A stretch of DNA of 64,000 nucleotides, taken from assembly GCA_943789355.1 (NCBI GenBank), contig CALSTU010000004.1, positions 248,001 to 312,000 of the forward strand. Direction: 5' to 3'. This stretch comes from UBA7430 sp002478765 (GTDB lineage Bacteria; Bacteroidota; Bacteroidia; Flavobacteriales; UBA7430). Below, one piece after another: positions 30,316 to 40,320 of this stretch. Below the pieces are notes generated by a model. That model searched no databases. It saw only the letters and a program-made list of their open reading frames with translations, and had not been told where the DNA came from. The first letter of the stretch is position 1. Each line of letters begins with the position of its first letter. The position numbers and the translations under genes are program-made.

Positions 30316-32565
30316 TTAATCGTTAATTAACAGTCGAATTCCTGTGTACAGCTTCCTGCTGTGGGTTGGACCCCAAATCATTGCCGCATCAAAACCTTCG
30401 CTGTAAGGCTCTTGAAAATTTCTAATAGAGTTCTTCTGAAGGTAGTTTAAAAGGTTTTCAACGCCCAAATACCAATCCACCTTTTTAAACCGCTTGGTAT
30501 ATTGCGCTGAGATCAATTGAAATTTTGGAGACCAATACGATGCCTTTTCATGATTCTCGGTGTTATCGGCCGGAACCCTACTTGGCCCTATATTTTGTAC
30601 CGTCACATTAACGCTCCATTTATTTTGCCAAGCGGCGTAGGAAACTTGGGCCATAGATCTGTATTTGGGTGTAAAAGGCACAGCCTTATACCCCACCCCC
30701 GAGGCGAAAGTTGTTTTTGTCTCATTCCACTTGTGGGCATATTTCAATTCCCAGCCTGCATATGGTTCAATACTAGCGTCTAACTGAAGGCTCTTGGACG
30801 AAGAGCGTCCCTTCAAATTATACATTTTTATGCGACTACTTTCTTCCAGGTCTACGACCACCTGTTCGTTAAAGTCTGTTTGATAAAAATCGATGTTTAG
30901 CGTGGTTTCTTTTCCGTAGAAATAAGTGTTGTAGGTAAGGTTAACTCCGTAATTCCAAGCTTCCTCTGCAGCCAACCCTGCGTCTGGCATTTCTAATCTT
31001 CTTGAGCTGTAGAAATAAGAACTGTTTTCCGCAAACACATTTGCCTGGCGATAAGCCTTTCCTACGGAGGCTCGAAGCACCCCGTTTTCAATGGGGTTGT
31101 ACCGAAGGTGTAAGCGTGGACTGTACCAAACACCAAACTCCTTGGAATGGTCTACGCGCGCTCCTAGCGTCCCACAAAATAGAGCGCCAAGCTTGTACTG
31201 AAACTCCCCAAACACTCCTGCCGTTCGATCTTTTCTTACAAAAACGCTCTCGATTGGCTGATTTAGCTGCAGTTGCTCTTTAAAATGGTCGCCATAATAG
31301 GAGGCCCCGACTTTATAAACTTTAGAGTCGTCTCCTAAATTAGACTGATAAATAAGATTCAAATACGCGCTTTGTTGCTCACCGTTGTAATGAGAGTATC
31401 CGAAATTGGTGTTTTGATGGTGGCGTCTGAGTGTCCCTATAATACCAAGGCTTGTTTCTGGTTTGTCAAAAATAAAAGCTGTTTTTGAATGAAATTCCAC
31501 TTGTTCTGTTTGAAGTTTTATCTCATAAGGATTAACGTCTGGTCGATCTGGATTTACAGTGACTGTTCCGAGCTGCCCGCCCAGCTTTTCTTCACTCAAA
31601 TAGCGCAAACCAAAAGTAATGTGACGATTCTTAAGCCCCACATAGCTCCAACGATTCAACAAGTTCAATTGGTTTGTTTTGGGGTCCTCAACAAATCTAT
31701 CCTGATTGTTATCGACCAGCTCCCCCAAATAAGAATAATGACCCAACAAAACCGTTTGCCAATTTCCTTCTAAAAAAGGTGAGACAACAAAGTTGTTTTC
31801 CAACAAGCCCATATTATTCAAATAGCTGTTCCACAAAAGCTTAGGAGATTTTTGGGGCTTGTAGAGCTCAAAGTTAACTTGTCCGCTCAATGACTCAAAG
31901 CCATTAACAACAGATCCGGTTCCCTTAGACACTTGAATGGATTCAATCCATGTTCCTGGAAGAAAACTTAATCCATAAGACGCGGATAAGCCTCTCAAAA
32001 AGGGTTTGTTTTCAAATAAAACCTGTGCATAAACACCGTCCAAGCCTAGCATCTGAATTTGCTTAGCACCTGTTAATGCGTCTGTAAAACTTACATCTAC
32101 TGATGGGTTTGTTTCAAAGCTTTCTGACAAGTTGCAGCAGGCCCCTTTATGCAGCTCCTCCGTAGAAATCCACTCTACATTATTAACTTGCAATAAAGAT
32201 TTTGCATTGGATTTTCGCCGATCGAGCAACTGTACCTCCAAAAGTGTTTTTACTTGCAAAACCATCTTTACGTCATCAGCACTTTTTACCTCGATCGTAT
32301 CACTTTCATAACCTACAAAGCTTGCAATTAATGAAATCGGCTTGTTGGAGCTTGTCCGCAAGAAAAAGGCTCCAATCGTGTCAGAAATGGTGCCTCGTTG
32401 TTCCTCAACACAAAAGATGTGAGCGCCCGGCAATGCCATTAAAACACCTTGGGCATTTTGCTCATAGACACGGCCTTCAATATCAAACCCAGCTTTTGTT
32501 TGCTGAGCAAAAATAGGACTGCATACAAGAATAAAAAATAATTGTGTTAGTGCGCTTTTTATCAT
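30316..32565 (-). CDS. TonB-dependent outer-membrane receptor (putative metal uptake)
   Basis: 749 residues. Signal peptide (ALTQLFFILVCSPIFAQQ), then a carboxypeptidase-like regulatory domain (about 28-110; VYEQNAQGVLMALPGAHIF), the plug (about 120-235, with KGACCNLSESFETNPSVDV), and a 22-strand type barrel up to the end GIRLLIND. The Cys-Cys in the plug and the downstream HMA gene suggest a copper- or other metal-handling receptor. The substrate is not proven. Operon of two. Confidence 0.9.
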   Translation of the reverse strand: MIKSALTQLFFILVCSPIFAQQTKAGFDIEGRVYEQNAQGVLMALPGAHIFCVEEQRGTISDTIGAFFLRTSSNKPISLIASFVGYESDTIEVKSADDVKMVLQVKTLLEVQLLDRRKSNAKSLLQVNNVEWISTEELHKGACCNLSESFETNPSVDVSFTDALTGAKQIQMLGLDGVYAQVLFENKPFLRGLSASYGLSFLPGTWIESIQVSKGTGSVVNGFESLSGQVNFELYKPQKSPKLLWNSYLNNMGLLENNFVVSPFLEGNWQTVLLGHYSYLGELVDNNQDRFVEDPKTNQLNLLNRWSYVGLKNRHITFGLRYLSEEKLGGQLGTVTVNPDRPDVNPYEIKLQTEQVEFHSKTAFIFDKPETSLGIIGTLRRHHQNTNFGYSHYNGEQQSAYLNLIYQSNLGDDSKVYKVGASYYGDHFKEQLQLNQPIESVFVRKDRTAGVFGEFQYKLGALFCGTLGARVDHSKEFGVWYSPRLHLRYNPIENGVLRASVGKAYRQANVFAENSSYFYSSRRLEMPDAGLAAEEAWNYGVNLTYNTYFYGKETTLNIDFYQTDFNEQVVVDLEESSRIKMYNLKGRSSSKSLQLDASIEPYAGWELKYAHKWNETKTTFASGVGYKAVPFTPKYRSMAQVSYAAWQNKWSVNVTVQNIGPSRVPADNTENHEKASYWSPKFQLISAQYTKRFKKVDWYLGVENLLNYLQKNSIRNFQEPYSEGFDAAMIWGPTHSRKLYTGIRLLIND

Positions 32566-32705
32566 CTGGATGTATATAAAATCTTACCGTACGAATTAAA
32601 AAAATGACGTAACTGTGTTAAAGCCATCGCGAAAATCATTCTTAAGAGCAAGTATCATGCCTTTTCAGCGCTACTAAAGCTGAGTCCTTTGATGCCCTGT
32701 TCCTT

Positions 32706-33902
32706 CTAGTACAGAAACTTATTGTAGGGATAGCGTCGGGCGTGAATCTCTCTGACAAGATCATAGACGGTTGTTTTGAAGCCTTCCCAATTCTCTTTTT
32801 CCTGCGCGGAAATAAAAATACAATTCTTATTCATTTTGGACATCCACGTTCGCTCCCAATCTGCCAATGAATGGTTGTCGCGAGTTTTTGGCGTGAGGTC
32901 GTCTTCTTCTTTTGGGGTGTAAGAAAAGCAATCTATTTTATTAAAAACCATTAAGGTCGGTTTATCAAACGCTTGTATCTCATCGAGTATTTTATTCACG
33001 GAATCTACTTGCTCCTCAAAGTGTTCGTGGGAGATGTCCACTACGTGGATGAGAAAATCAGACTCTCGAACTTCATCTAAAGTAGATTTAAACGATTCAA
33101 CCAATTGGGTCGGAAGCTTTCGGATGAACCCTACCGTATCAGAGAGCAAAAAGGGTAGATTTTCTATGACCACTTTACGTACGGTCGTATCTAGGGTCGC
33201 AAAGAGTTTGTTTTCCGCAAAAACTTCGGACTTACTCAAAGCATTCATGATCGTTGACTTTCCAACGTTTGTATATCCGACAAGAGAGACGCGTATCATT
33301 TGCCCTCTATTTTTCCGCTGCGTAGCCATTTGCCTGTCAATGGTCTTCAATTTTTTCTTGAGAAGAGAGATTCTTTCGCGGATGATCCGACGATCTGTTT
33401 CAATCTCTGTTTCCCCAGGACCTTTCATTCCAATCCCCCCTTTTTGCTTCTGTAAGTGCGTCCACATTCGGGTTAATCGAGGCAAAAGGTACTCGTATTG
33501 AGCTAACTCTACTTGGGTGCATGCATGAGCTGTTTGGGCTCTACCAGCAAAAATATCAAGAATCAGGTTTGTTCGATCGAGGATTTTTCGCTCGCCAAAA
33601 ATGGTTTCTATATTGCGAAGCTGAGAAGGGGAAAGCTCGTCGTCGAAGATGACAATGTCAACATCGTTTTCCTTGACGTAATCAAGTATTTCGTTGATTT
33701 TACCTGAGCCAATAAAGGTTTTTGGGTTTGGCTTTGCCAACTTTTGCGTAAATCTAAGTACAGGTGTAGCACCAGCAGTCTGGACCAAAAAGGCCAGCTC
33801 ATCAAGATATTCCTTTGATTTTTTTTCGTCTTGTATCTGGGTAATCACCCCAACCAAAACGGCTGTTTCTCCTGTTGGTTTAATGGACCCTTTTTTAGAC
33901 AT
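32706..33902 (-). CDS. hflX: GTPase HflX (ribosome-associated)
   Basis: 398 residues. The N-terminal HflX domain (PNPKTFIGSGKINEILDYV, FDDELSPSQLRNIE) is followed by a helical linker (KQKGGIGMKGPGETEIETDR) and the G domain: G1 GYTNVGKST, G3 DTVGF, G4 NKID, G5 SAQ. HflX splits stalled ribosomes under stress. 9 nt downstream of the four-helix membrane gene, probably co-transcribed with it. Confidence 0.96.
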   Translation of the reverse strand: MSKKGSIKPTGETAVLVGVITQIQDEKKSKEYLDELAFLVQTAGATPVLRFTQKLAKPNPKTFIGSGKINEILDYVKENDVDIVIFDDELSPSQLRNIETIFGERKILDRTNLILDIFAGRAQTAHACTQVELAQYEYLLPRLTRMWTHLQKQKGGIGMKGPGETEIETDRRIIRERISLLKKKLKTIDRQMATQRKNRGQMIRVSLVGYTNVGKSTIMNALSKSEVFAENKLFATLDTTVRKVVIENLPFLLSDTVGFIRKLPTQLVESFKSTLDEVRESDFLIHVVDISHEHFEEQVDSVNKILDEIQAFDKPTLMVFNKIDCFSYTPKEEDDLTPKTRDNHSLADWERTWMSKMNKNCIFISAQEKENWEGFKTTVYDLVREIHARRYPYNKFLY

Positions 33903-33911
33903 AGATGGTTC

Positions 33912-34346
33912 TTATGGCCAAACAGACCATGGTATTTTACTGAGGATTAATACAAGGGATGCTAAATACGAAACCCATTTTATTTTGTGTTTTGTCCGAT
34001 CATCAATATTCTTTTTGGACTTAGAATAAGCTCTTGTAATCAAAATGATGGCAAGAATCATCACGACCGGGTGCTCTATGGCATACAACCTTAGGGTTGA
34101 ATCTTTCATGGCAGAGCCCATGTCTGTAAATGCCGAAGTCGTGATGGGACTGATGAAGTACAAAACAAGGCCAATTGTCAACTGCAGGTGCGCTAAGATT
34201 AAAACAATTAATCCGTTTTTTCGGTGCGCCTCTGTGTGCTCTTGCCCTTTTTGATAGGCAATGAATGATTTCAATAGGGCCAGAATAAGTACCGTAAGTA
34301 ATACGTACGGCATAAAACTATGTAAGTGCTTTAATCCTGTGTACAT
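33912..34346 (-). CDS. four-helix membrane protein, cytochrome b-like family
   Basis: 144 residues with about four membrane helices (MPYVLLTVLILALLKSFIAY, NGLIVLILAHLQLTIGLVLY, AIEHPVVMILAIILITRAY, WVSYLASLVLILSKIPW). His residues on several helices (LKHLHSF, LAHLQL, AIEHPVVM) could bind haem, which is why relatives are called cytochrome B in Bacteroidetes. I cannot confirm haem binding. Upstream of hflX. Confidence 0.65.
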   Translation of the reverse strand: MYTGLKHLHSFMPYVLLTVLILALLKSFIAYQKGQEHTEAHRKNGLIVLILAHLQLTIGLVLYFISPITTSAFTDMGSAMKDSTLRLYAIEHPVVMILAIILITRAYSKSKKNIDDRTKHKIKWVSYLASLVLILSKIPWSVWP

Positions 34347-34502
34347 GGTCGTGGTTTTTATTTCTGCTAATTTACTAATTTAACAAGCAACATAAGCACC
34401 TCCATAAAAATCTTAGCAAAAAGTAAAGCTCTGCTTTCAAATTTGTCGCTCGCGACAGAAAACATCTCGTTCTTACTGCTCAAAATATACGCTCAGAAAA
34501 AG

Positions 34503-34510
34503 TACCTTTG
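34503..34510 (+). promoter_or_regulatory. -7 promoter box of the DUF6495-like gene
   Basis: TACCTTTG, 23 nt before the ATG at 34534, matches TAnnTTTG. Confidence 0.5.
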
Positions 34511-34533
34511 CTCCCGATATTGATTCACAAAAC

Positions 34534-35016
34534 ATGAAGTACAGAAGCTTAACCACTGAAGAACTCGATCCGTTAAGAGACGATTTCATTCAGTTTCTAT
34601 CAGCAAATACGATTACGGGAGACGATTGGGTGAAAACAAAAAAAAATCAACCTGAAGAGGCTGAAAAGATCCTTGGTATATTCAGTGATCTTGTTTGGGA
34701 AAAGTCCTTGGAAAAGATTGATTATGTAGAACACCGGGATGCCCGCCACTTGAAGGTCTTTTTCTTTGGGGAAAAGTCCATGGACGTGGTGGGGTTTTCT
34801 GTAAACTCCGTGAGCGCCCCTTCTCTTTTAGCCGAGGGTACTTTTACAAAATTAGGTTCTGGCGCCCTCAAATTCTCCGAGCTGGGTGCGGCGTTTTTCG
34901 CTTCTTCCAAAAATTACAGCTCTGAGCGTTCTATGGAAAAGTTCAAAATGATGGAATCGGGGTGTACGCCATGCGAAAAAGCTTTCTATTATGGAATTAA
35001 ATCCTTGATGAAGTAA
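34534..35016 (+). CDS. DUF6495-like conserved hypothetical protein
   Basis: 160-residue soluble protein. MKYRSLTTEELDPLRDDFIQ at the start, GDDWVKTKKNQPEEAEKI and the C-terminal part with a CTPCEKAFYYG cysteine pair are as in a Bacteroidetes-only family of unknown function; the DUF number is from memory. Single gene with its own promoter and a strong bidirectional terminator. Confidence 0.7.
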   Translation: MKYRSLTTEELDPLRDDFIQFLSANTITGDDWVKTKKNQPEEAEKILGIFSDLVWEKSLEKIDYVEHRDARHLKVFFFGEKSMDVVGFSVNSVSAPSLLAEGTFTKLGSGALKFSELGAAFFASSKNYSSERSMEKFKMMESGCTPCEKAFYYGIKSLMK

Positions 35017-35052
35017 CGGTCTAAAGCTCTAATGCCGTTTTTATATTCAACC

Positions 35053-35086
35053 AAAAAAGCCCGCTCTGATTGAGCGGGCTTTTTTG
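35053..35086. terminator. bidirectional Rho-independent terminator
   Basis: Perfect arms AAAAAAGCCCGCTC and GAGCGGGCTTTTTT around TGATT. It serves the convergent DUF6495-like (+) and PpiD-like (-) genes. Confidence 0.9.
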
Positions 35087-35106
35087 ATGTTCTAGATCAT
35101 AGACGC

Positions 35107-36897
35107 CTAATAAAACTTGGCTCTGTTGTCTTCAATATCAGCCAATTCTTTGAGGGCATTGTAAACCTCAAAATTAGCTCTTGATTTCAACTGTGGGTCT
35201 AACTGTTGTTTTAAAGAAGTGTAGTTCTTTGTGGCTGAAGATGGCTTTAAATCGTTCACAGAAACAACGTAAACACCATTATTTCCTACTACTGGGTTTG
35301 AAAGTTGTCCTTCATCTGTTCCACAAAAAGCTCCCACCACATTTGGCTCAAAACCTCCTGGGATTGCGTTTGTGTTGAAGCCTACCTCGCTAACTTGCTT
35401 TGGGGCAAGATTCATTGCCAAGGCCAACGCTTCAATCGTCGCAGAACTCTCTGTGTACGTGTTGAATGTGTCGACAAGGGCTTCCGCGCTTTTTTCACGC
35501 TTCAGAGCCATTTCTATCTGAAAACGAACCTCTTCGATGTCTTGTGTTCCTTCTTCTAAAATATTGGTGAGCATGGCCACAACGATACGACTGTTTTGGT
35601 CTTCTAACTTCACTGCGTTTAAGCTTGTGTCATCATTGTAAGCCCAAAAAACAATGTTTCTTGCATCATCTCCTAAGCCGGAAACAGACCGGTCTTGATC
35701 TTGAACAATTGCATTTGTAAGTGCTACATTTTTTTCATCAGCAAGAGTTTCAAGCGCTTCGCTATCGCTCGCGGAAGCTAACTCACTTGCTTGTGCGTAA
35801 ATTTCATTTGCAGTTTCTTCGCTAGCGTCTATAGCTATTTCGATGATGGCAACCTGAATGGAGTCGCTCCTTCTGGCGTTAAGACGTGCAACCTTGTAAC
35901 TTCCTTCTTCTTCGTAAGGACCGTAAACAAATCCAATTTTTGCGCTTCTCAAAACACTTTCTATGGATGGCGAAAGCTGTCCTTTGGCGTAAAACGAAGG
36001 ATCAAAAGACGAATCAGAATAACGCTCTACAAAAGACGGGGCGTCGCTTGTGCTTCTGAAACCTTCTTGTGTTTCGTTAGATTGTGTGGTTTTATTGTAA
36101 ACCTCTTTATCCTCAACAAGGTCAACAAGACGCGCTTTAATTGCGGCTTTGTCTGCTGGTGTCGCTGAAATTTCAAAAACCGCCAAAGTCAATTCTCTGG
36201 ATGCGTCTTGAGGATAGTCCTCTTTATGAGAATTATAATACGTTGCTATTTCTGACTCACTCACTTCTATATCGGTGTCAAAAGCTTTAAAAAGGTAGCT
36301 TCCGCTTACTTGTCTGTTTTGCTCGTCAGAGAAAGCGTCAGCGTCTAAATTGGATGCATTTAATCCTTGACGAACCAAAGTACTGTATTTTTGGCCCAAT
36401 CGCTCTTTGCGAATTACGTTCTCCAAATACATCCATCGGGCAGGGTCGTTTTCTTGAAGTTGTTGAATGACTGCCGCAAGTTCTGCAGGCTCCACATCTT
36501 CGCCTGTTACACCAAAAAATTGCTTGGCTGTCGCAGACATTTCTCCAGACTTGTATCCAAATGAAATCTGAGCAAGCTCTTCTGGGCTAATCAAAAGGCC
36601 TAGCCCTTCGTATTGCTCTCCCATAACTACTTCGTTGACCTTATCTGCCCACAAGTTGTCTCTCAAACCGTTTCTGTCTTGCCTTCCTCCGAATATACGG
36701 TCAATGTTTTGGGCTTCAGTCTCAAACTCGCCGTAGTCTATAACCTGGTTGTTTATCTCTCCTAAAACACCTTGGGATCCGTTAAACAAAGTGGTTCCAG
36801 AGCCCATTAAGTCTCCTAAAAGAAAGGCGCCCATAGCAACTCCAATACCTCCAATGAGAAGTCCTGATTGCTTTCTGAGTTTATCTAATGATATCAT
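35107..36897 (-). CDS. PpiD/SurA-type peptidyl-prolyl isomerase, membrane-anchored
   Basis: 596 residues. One N-terminal membrane helix (SGLLIGGIGVAMGAFLLGDL), then a SurA_N/PpiD chaperone domain with FNGSQGVLGEINNQVIDYGE, and a parvulin-like central part. It is somewhat shorter than the roughly 700-residue relatives, so one of the PPIase-like segments may be reduced. It would act in the periplasm on outer-membrane protein folding. It follows the CNNM gene in the conserved lptC-hemolysin-ppiD order. Confidence 0.87.
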   Translation of the reverse strand: MISLDKLRKQSGLLIGGIGVAMGAFLLGDLMGSGTTLFNGSQGVLGEINNQVIDYGEFETEAQNIDRIFGGRQDRNGLRDNLWADKVNEVVMGEQYEGLGLLISPEELAQISFGYKSGEMSATAKQFFGVTGEDVEPAELAAVIQQLQENDPARWMYLENVIRKERLGQKYSTLVRQGLNASNLDADAFSDEQNRQVSGSYLFKAFDTDIEVSESEIATYYNSHKEDYPQDASRELTLAVFEISATPADKAAIKARLVDLVEDKEVYNKTTQSNETQEGFRSTSDAPSFVERYSDSSFDPSFYAKGQLSPSIESVLRSAKIGFVYGPYEEEGSYKVARLNARRSDSIQVAIIEIAIDASEETANEIYAQASELASASDSEALETLADEKNVALTNAIVQDQDRSVSGLGDDARNIVFWAYNDDTSLNAVKLEDQNSRIVVAMLTNILEEGTQDIEEVRFQIEMALKREKSAEALVDTFNTYTESSATIEALALAMNLAPKQVSEVGFNTNAIPGGFEPNVVGAFCGTDEGQLSNPVVGNNGVYVVSVNDLKPSSATKNYTSLKQQLDPQLKSRANFEVYNALKELADIEDNRAKFY

Positions 36898-36961
36898 TGT
36901 AATTGTCTTTTTTCGTTTGTCAAGTCAGCGAATATACAAAAGTTCTTTAAAAACTTGGGCT

Positions 36962-38221
36962 TCATCGCTCTAGGAAAAGCTTTACCTTTTCGATTCTCGT
37001 CTGATCTACGTCTAATATGAAAAAGCTGAAGCCACCCATCTTGATTGACTCTTTCGGCTGCGGTATGTCTTCTCGATAATGAACAATGAGTCCGCTGAGC
37101 GTTTCATAGTCGTCTGATTGGGGTAGTTTGAGGGCATACTTTTCATTCAAGTAATCGATTTCATGACGACCTGAAAAAACAAATTCGTCTTCTGAAACCC
37201 GCCTCTCTAACAGCGCTTCTGAATCGTGCTCATCCTGAATTTCTCCGAAAATTTCTTCGACAACATCTTCAACCGTTACCAAACCGGATGTGCCCCCAAA
37301 CTCATCAACAACCAAAGCGATACTTTTACGCTCTTTAAGGAAAAGGTTGAGAATCTCGTTAGCTGTCATTGTTTCGGGAAGCATTGCTATGGGAAGCAAA
37401 ATAGATTTAATTTCATTGGGCTCCTTAAACAATTCATAGGAGTGCGTATAGCCGATGATGTGATCTATGTTTTCTTTGTAGATGACAATCTTTGAGAAGC
37501 CTGTTTGAACAAACTTATCTCTCAAAACCTCAATATCCTCGCTCAACTCCATCGCAACAATTTCATTTCTCGGAATCATGCACTCACGCGCTTTAACCTT
37601 GGAAAAATCAAGGGCATTTTTGAAAATTTGAATCTCTGTTTCCTCCTCGCCCTGCTTTGATTTGCTCGAGTCGTGTTCGTCAAGGTATTGTTCCAAGTCA
37701 AGCCGCTCAAAAACAAGCTTCTCTTCCATCTGAGGAACGCGCATAACATACTTTAATATCGCGTTTGAAATACCAACAACGAGTGAAACAATAACGTAGA
37801 GGCTGTAATAACAAAGCCATGCGGGCAATGCAAAAAAACGAATGAATCGATTGGCGTTTAAACTAAACAACACCTTGGGAATAAACTCTGCCGTAACCAA
37901 GACGATTGCTGTAGACAAAATGGTTTGTACCGTAAGTACTAGAACAGCTGAATCTGTATGAAATTTTATAATTGGCTCCAGAACACGAGCCATTTCTATT
38001 CCATAAACAACCAGAGCGATGTTGTTACCAACCAACATGGTGGCTATAAATCGAGAAGGGCTCTCTAAAAAAGGTGATAAGATTCGGGCGTTGAACTCTC
38101 CCCGCTTCTTCATGAGCTCCAAATGTAATTTGTTGGATGCTACAAAAGCTATTTCCATGCCTGAAAAAAAGGCGGAGCAAAAAAGGGATACTAGAATAAT
38201 GAGAAAACTATCGGGGTCCAT
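36962..38221 (-). CDS. CNNM/CBS-domain transporter-associated protein (hemolysin C/CorC family)
   Basis: 419 residues from the ATG at 38221. An N-terminal DUF21/CNNM domain of four membrane segments (SFLIILVSLFCSAFFSGMEI, VLVLTVQTILSTAIVLVTAE), then a CBS pair (MIPRNEIVAMELSEDIEVL, SIALVVDEFGGTSGLVTVED), and a C-terminal CorC_HlyC domain. Relatives take part in Mg2+/Co2+ efflux; the hemolysin name is historical. Lies between lptC and ppiD. Confidence 0.9.
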   Translation of the reverse strand: MDPDSFLIILVSLFCSAFFSGMEIAFVASNKLHLELMKKRGEFNARILSPFLESPSRFIATMLVGNNIALVVYGIEMARVLEPIIKFHTDSAVLVLTVQTILSTAIVLVTAEFIPKVLFSLNANRFIRFFALPAWLCYYSLYVIVSLVVGISNAILKYVMRVPQMEEKLVFERLDLEQYLDEHDSSKSKQGEEETEIQIFKNALDFSKVKARECMIPRNEIVAMELSEDIEVLRDKFVQTGFSKIVIYKENIDHIIGYTHSYELFKEPNEIKSILLPIAMLPETMTANEILNLFLKERKSIALVVDEFGGTSGLVTVEDVVEEIFGEIQDEHDSEALLERRVSEDEFVFSGRHEIDYLNEKYALKLPQSDDYETLSGLIVHYREDIPQPKESIKMGGFSFFILDVDQTRIEKVKLFLER

Positions 38222-38292
38222 CAAGGTTTATTAGGTTCATATTGCGGCCGTGAGAGGTTTGTTTTTTGGGGCCTATTCGGCTTCTTTGAGCT

Positions 38293-38853
38293 TTATTCTA
38301 CTTGCTCTAAGTTAATGATTCCTCTACTCTTTTTAAGCGAATATTCGTTAAAATAAATGTCTGACTCAAAACCTTCTCCCATGATGACTTGTTCTTCTTT
38401 CGTAATTTTGACGAACTCTTCCGTGTAAATACGTTCGTTTAATTCGTCCCAAATCAGATGTTCTGTTTCCAACATCTCGCCTTGGTTGTTTTGCAGCAAA
38501 ACGTTTCCTTTTGCCTCTATTTTCTGATCCTTCTCTCTTTGAATTGCGTAGTCTGCCCTCAAAGAGGCGTCCTCATTGCCCTCTTCCTCGAACGACCTAA
38601 GCTCTAAACCATCAGGGAACTCAACATACGGTTCGGGGTTTTCAAAACGCTGCATGAGTGTTGTGTTTAACTTAAAGGATGCTTTTCCTTTTTTCGTGTA
38701 CAACCACTCCACCTCTGTTGAAGATACGGCTGGTTCATCCATGTCTTTGGACAGCTCCTCCATCTGCTTGGGGTTTGTTTGACAAGCAAAAAAAAGGCTC
38801 AAAGCAATTGACTGCATTACGAACCTTATACCGTACGTGTTTTTATATCTCAT
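38293..38853 (-). CDS. lptC: LPS export ABC transporter periplasmic protein LptC
   Basis: 186 residues. A lipobox-like SLFFAC (Cys24) ends the signal sequence, so in this phylum it is probably a lipoprotein. The LptC jellyroll repeats are seen as ASLRADYAIQREKDQKIEAK, GNVLLQNNQGEMLETEHLIW and IYTEEFVKITKEEQVIMGEG. It passes LPS from LptB2FG to LptA. Conserved position between the TPR gene and the CNNM gene. Confidence 0.88.
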   Translation of the reverse strand: MRYKNTYGIRFVMQSIALSLFFACQTNPKQMEELSKDMDEPAVSSTEVEWLYTKKGKASFKLNTTLMQRFENPEPYVEFPDGLELRSFEEEGNEDASLRADYAIQREKDQKIEAKGNVLLQNNQGEMLETEHLIWDELNERIYTEEFVKITKEEQVIMGEGFESDIYFNEYSLKKSRGIINLEQVE

Positions 38854-38904
38854 CGCTCGTTAAACCCTAGTCTGGTTCTGGTTAACGCTAAAGCGGTCCA
38901 ACAT

Positions 38905-40311
38905 CTAGGGGACCCTAACCTTAACCGTTTCCACATACCAACACTCTATTGAATAGGTGGCCTCATCTAAAAGGCCCTCCGTAAAGATGTCTGTTTTACT
39001 GGGCATTTGAGGGGTGTACTTAAGAATTCTTTCTTCAACCTTTTCCTTTGTTGAAGGGTCCAAACGGATGGCAAATTCGTACTTGTCTATAGCCGCCCAA
39101 TAACCAACCCTTTTCAAGAACTCCGACTGAAACTCGCCACACTTCCTTGAGCTTTTTGCGTACAAATCTCCAATCAAAACATAGGGGTCCCCCCAACCAG
39201 AACGGTAATTTGCCGCCTGTAAAGCCATTGATTTTGCACGAGTGTTTTTCTCTAAAGCTCCATACGTTTGTCCCAACCTGTATGCGTACAAAGCTTTGTT
39301 AATTTCATCCCATTCATTCGACAGCGCGTAATTATAAAACTCCAGAGCCTTCGTGTAATCCTGACGCTTTAAGGCTCTAATACCCATGTTTGCTGCGGCT
39401 GCAGGGGAAGGGTCGATGTTGTATAGCGTTTCAGAAATTTTGAAAAATATATCCGAGCCTGTGCATTCTTTTTTGCTCAGCAGCTTGGCTGCCCGCCTCA
39501 ACCATGCGGTATCTCCTTTACTTTTCTCAAATTGGTTGGAGTACAGTTCTACGAGTTTATCACAAGTTGCGTGTGGGGCTAGCGTTTTCTCTAAATTACT
39601 TTTTACGTCTTCAAGAGTTTTACGCTCTTTCTTATTTCTTTTTAACTGCTTTTTTTCTTTGGGACTGAGCGTTTCACTTTCCTCAGCCTCAAAAATATCT
39701 TTGGAGAGCTTGGCTCCTTTATAGGCAATAACTCCTGACAAATCTGAAAACAATGCAATCAAATCTTCAACCTTTAAAACTTTAGCTTGCACCAGTTTTG
39801 TAGTCGCCATGAAATAATAGTTCAGCACACCAGCGGTACTCTCGTTTCCTGACGAATTAAAAGCCTTCTCAAGGACTTCGTGTGAGGCTTGTAAGCCTTT
39901 TGTGGAGTTTTTTAGATGCCTGTACATGTCGGCACCTTTTAAGCCCGTAACGTAAGCCTCTTTCCCTGGGTAGTATGCGTTTCTTTGATCATAAACCTTA
40001 ATCAAGGTGTCTACCAGTGCTTCTTTTCTTGAAGGGTCTGCAGTGGTTTTTATGACGCCCTTTACAATCTTGGGCCCATGCAGGTAAATGTTTTTGGTTC
40101 TTTTGGGAGCGTTGTTAAACAAATAGGACCAAGACTCGTAGGAGTCTGTGTAGTTTTTCTGCTTGTAAAACTCTGTATAAATAGATAAATTCTGCTCACA
40201 AGCCTCTTTGTCTGATCCGTATTTAGGATCTATTGTTTGCTTGTTTTGTGCGCAAAGATTGAGCGAAATTGCTGCTAAGAGCAAAAAAGAAAGTCTTCTA
40301 ATCCTCATCAT
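38905..40311 (-). CDS. secreted tetratricopeptide-repeat protein
   Basis: 468 residues. Signal peptide (RRLSFLLLAAISLNLCAQ), then TPR helices (for example AANMGIRALKRQDYTKALEF followed by YNYALSNEWDE, and YGALEKNTRAKSMALQAANY), a charged coiled middle (SETLSPKEKKQLKRNKKERK), and a C-terminal domain ending YVETVKVRVP. Periplasmic or outer-membrane-associated, role unknown. 9 nt downstream of an outer-membrane barrel gene in a conserved coaX-OMP-TPR-lptC cluster. Confidence 0.82.
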   Translation of the reverse strand: MMRIRRLSFLLLAAISLNLCAQNKQTIDPKYGSDKEACEQNLSIYTEFYKQKNYTDSYESWSYLFNNAPKRTKNIYLHGPKIVKGVIKTTADPSRKEALVDTLIKVYDQRNAYYPGKEAYVTGLKGADMYRHLKNSTKGLQASHEVLEKAFNSSGNESTAGVLNYYFMATTKLVQAKVLKVEDLIALFSDLSGVIAYKGAKLSKDIFEAEESETLSPKEKKQLKRNKKERKTLEDVKSNLEKTLAPHATCDKLVELYSNQFEKSKGDTAWLRRAAKLLSKKECTGSDIFFKISETLYNIDPSPAAAANMGIRALKRQDYTKALEFYNYALSNEWDEINKALYAYRLGQTYGALEKNTRAKSMALQAANYRSGWGDPYVLIGDLYAKSSRKCGEFQSEFLKRVGYWAAIDKYEFAIRLDPSTKEKVEERILKYTPQMPSKTDIFTEGLLDEATYSIECWYVETVKVRVP

Positions 40312-40320
40312 GCTTCTTTG

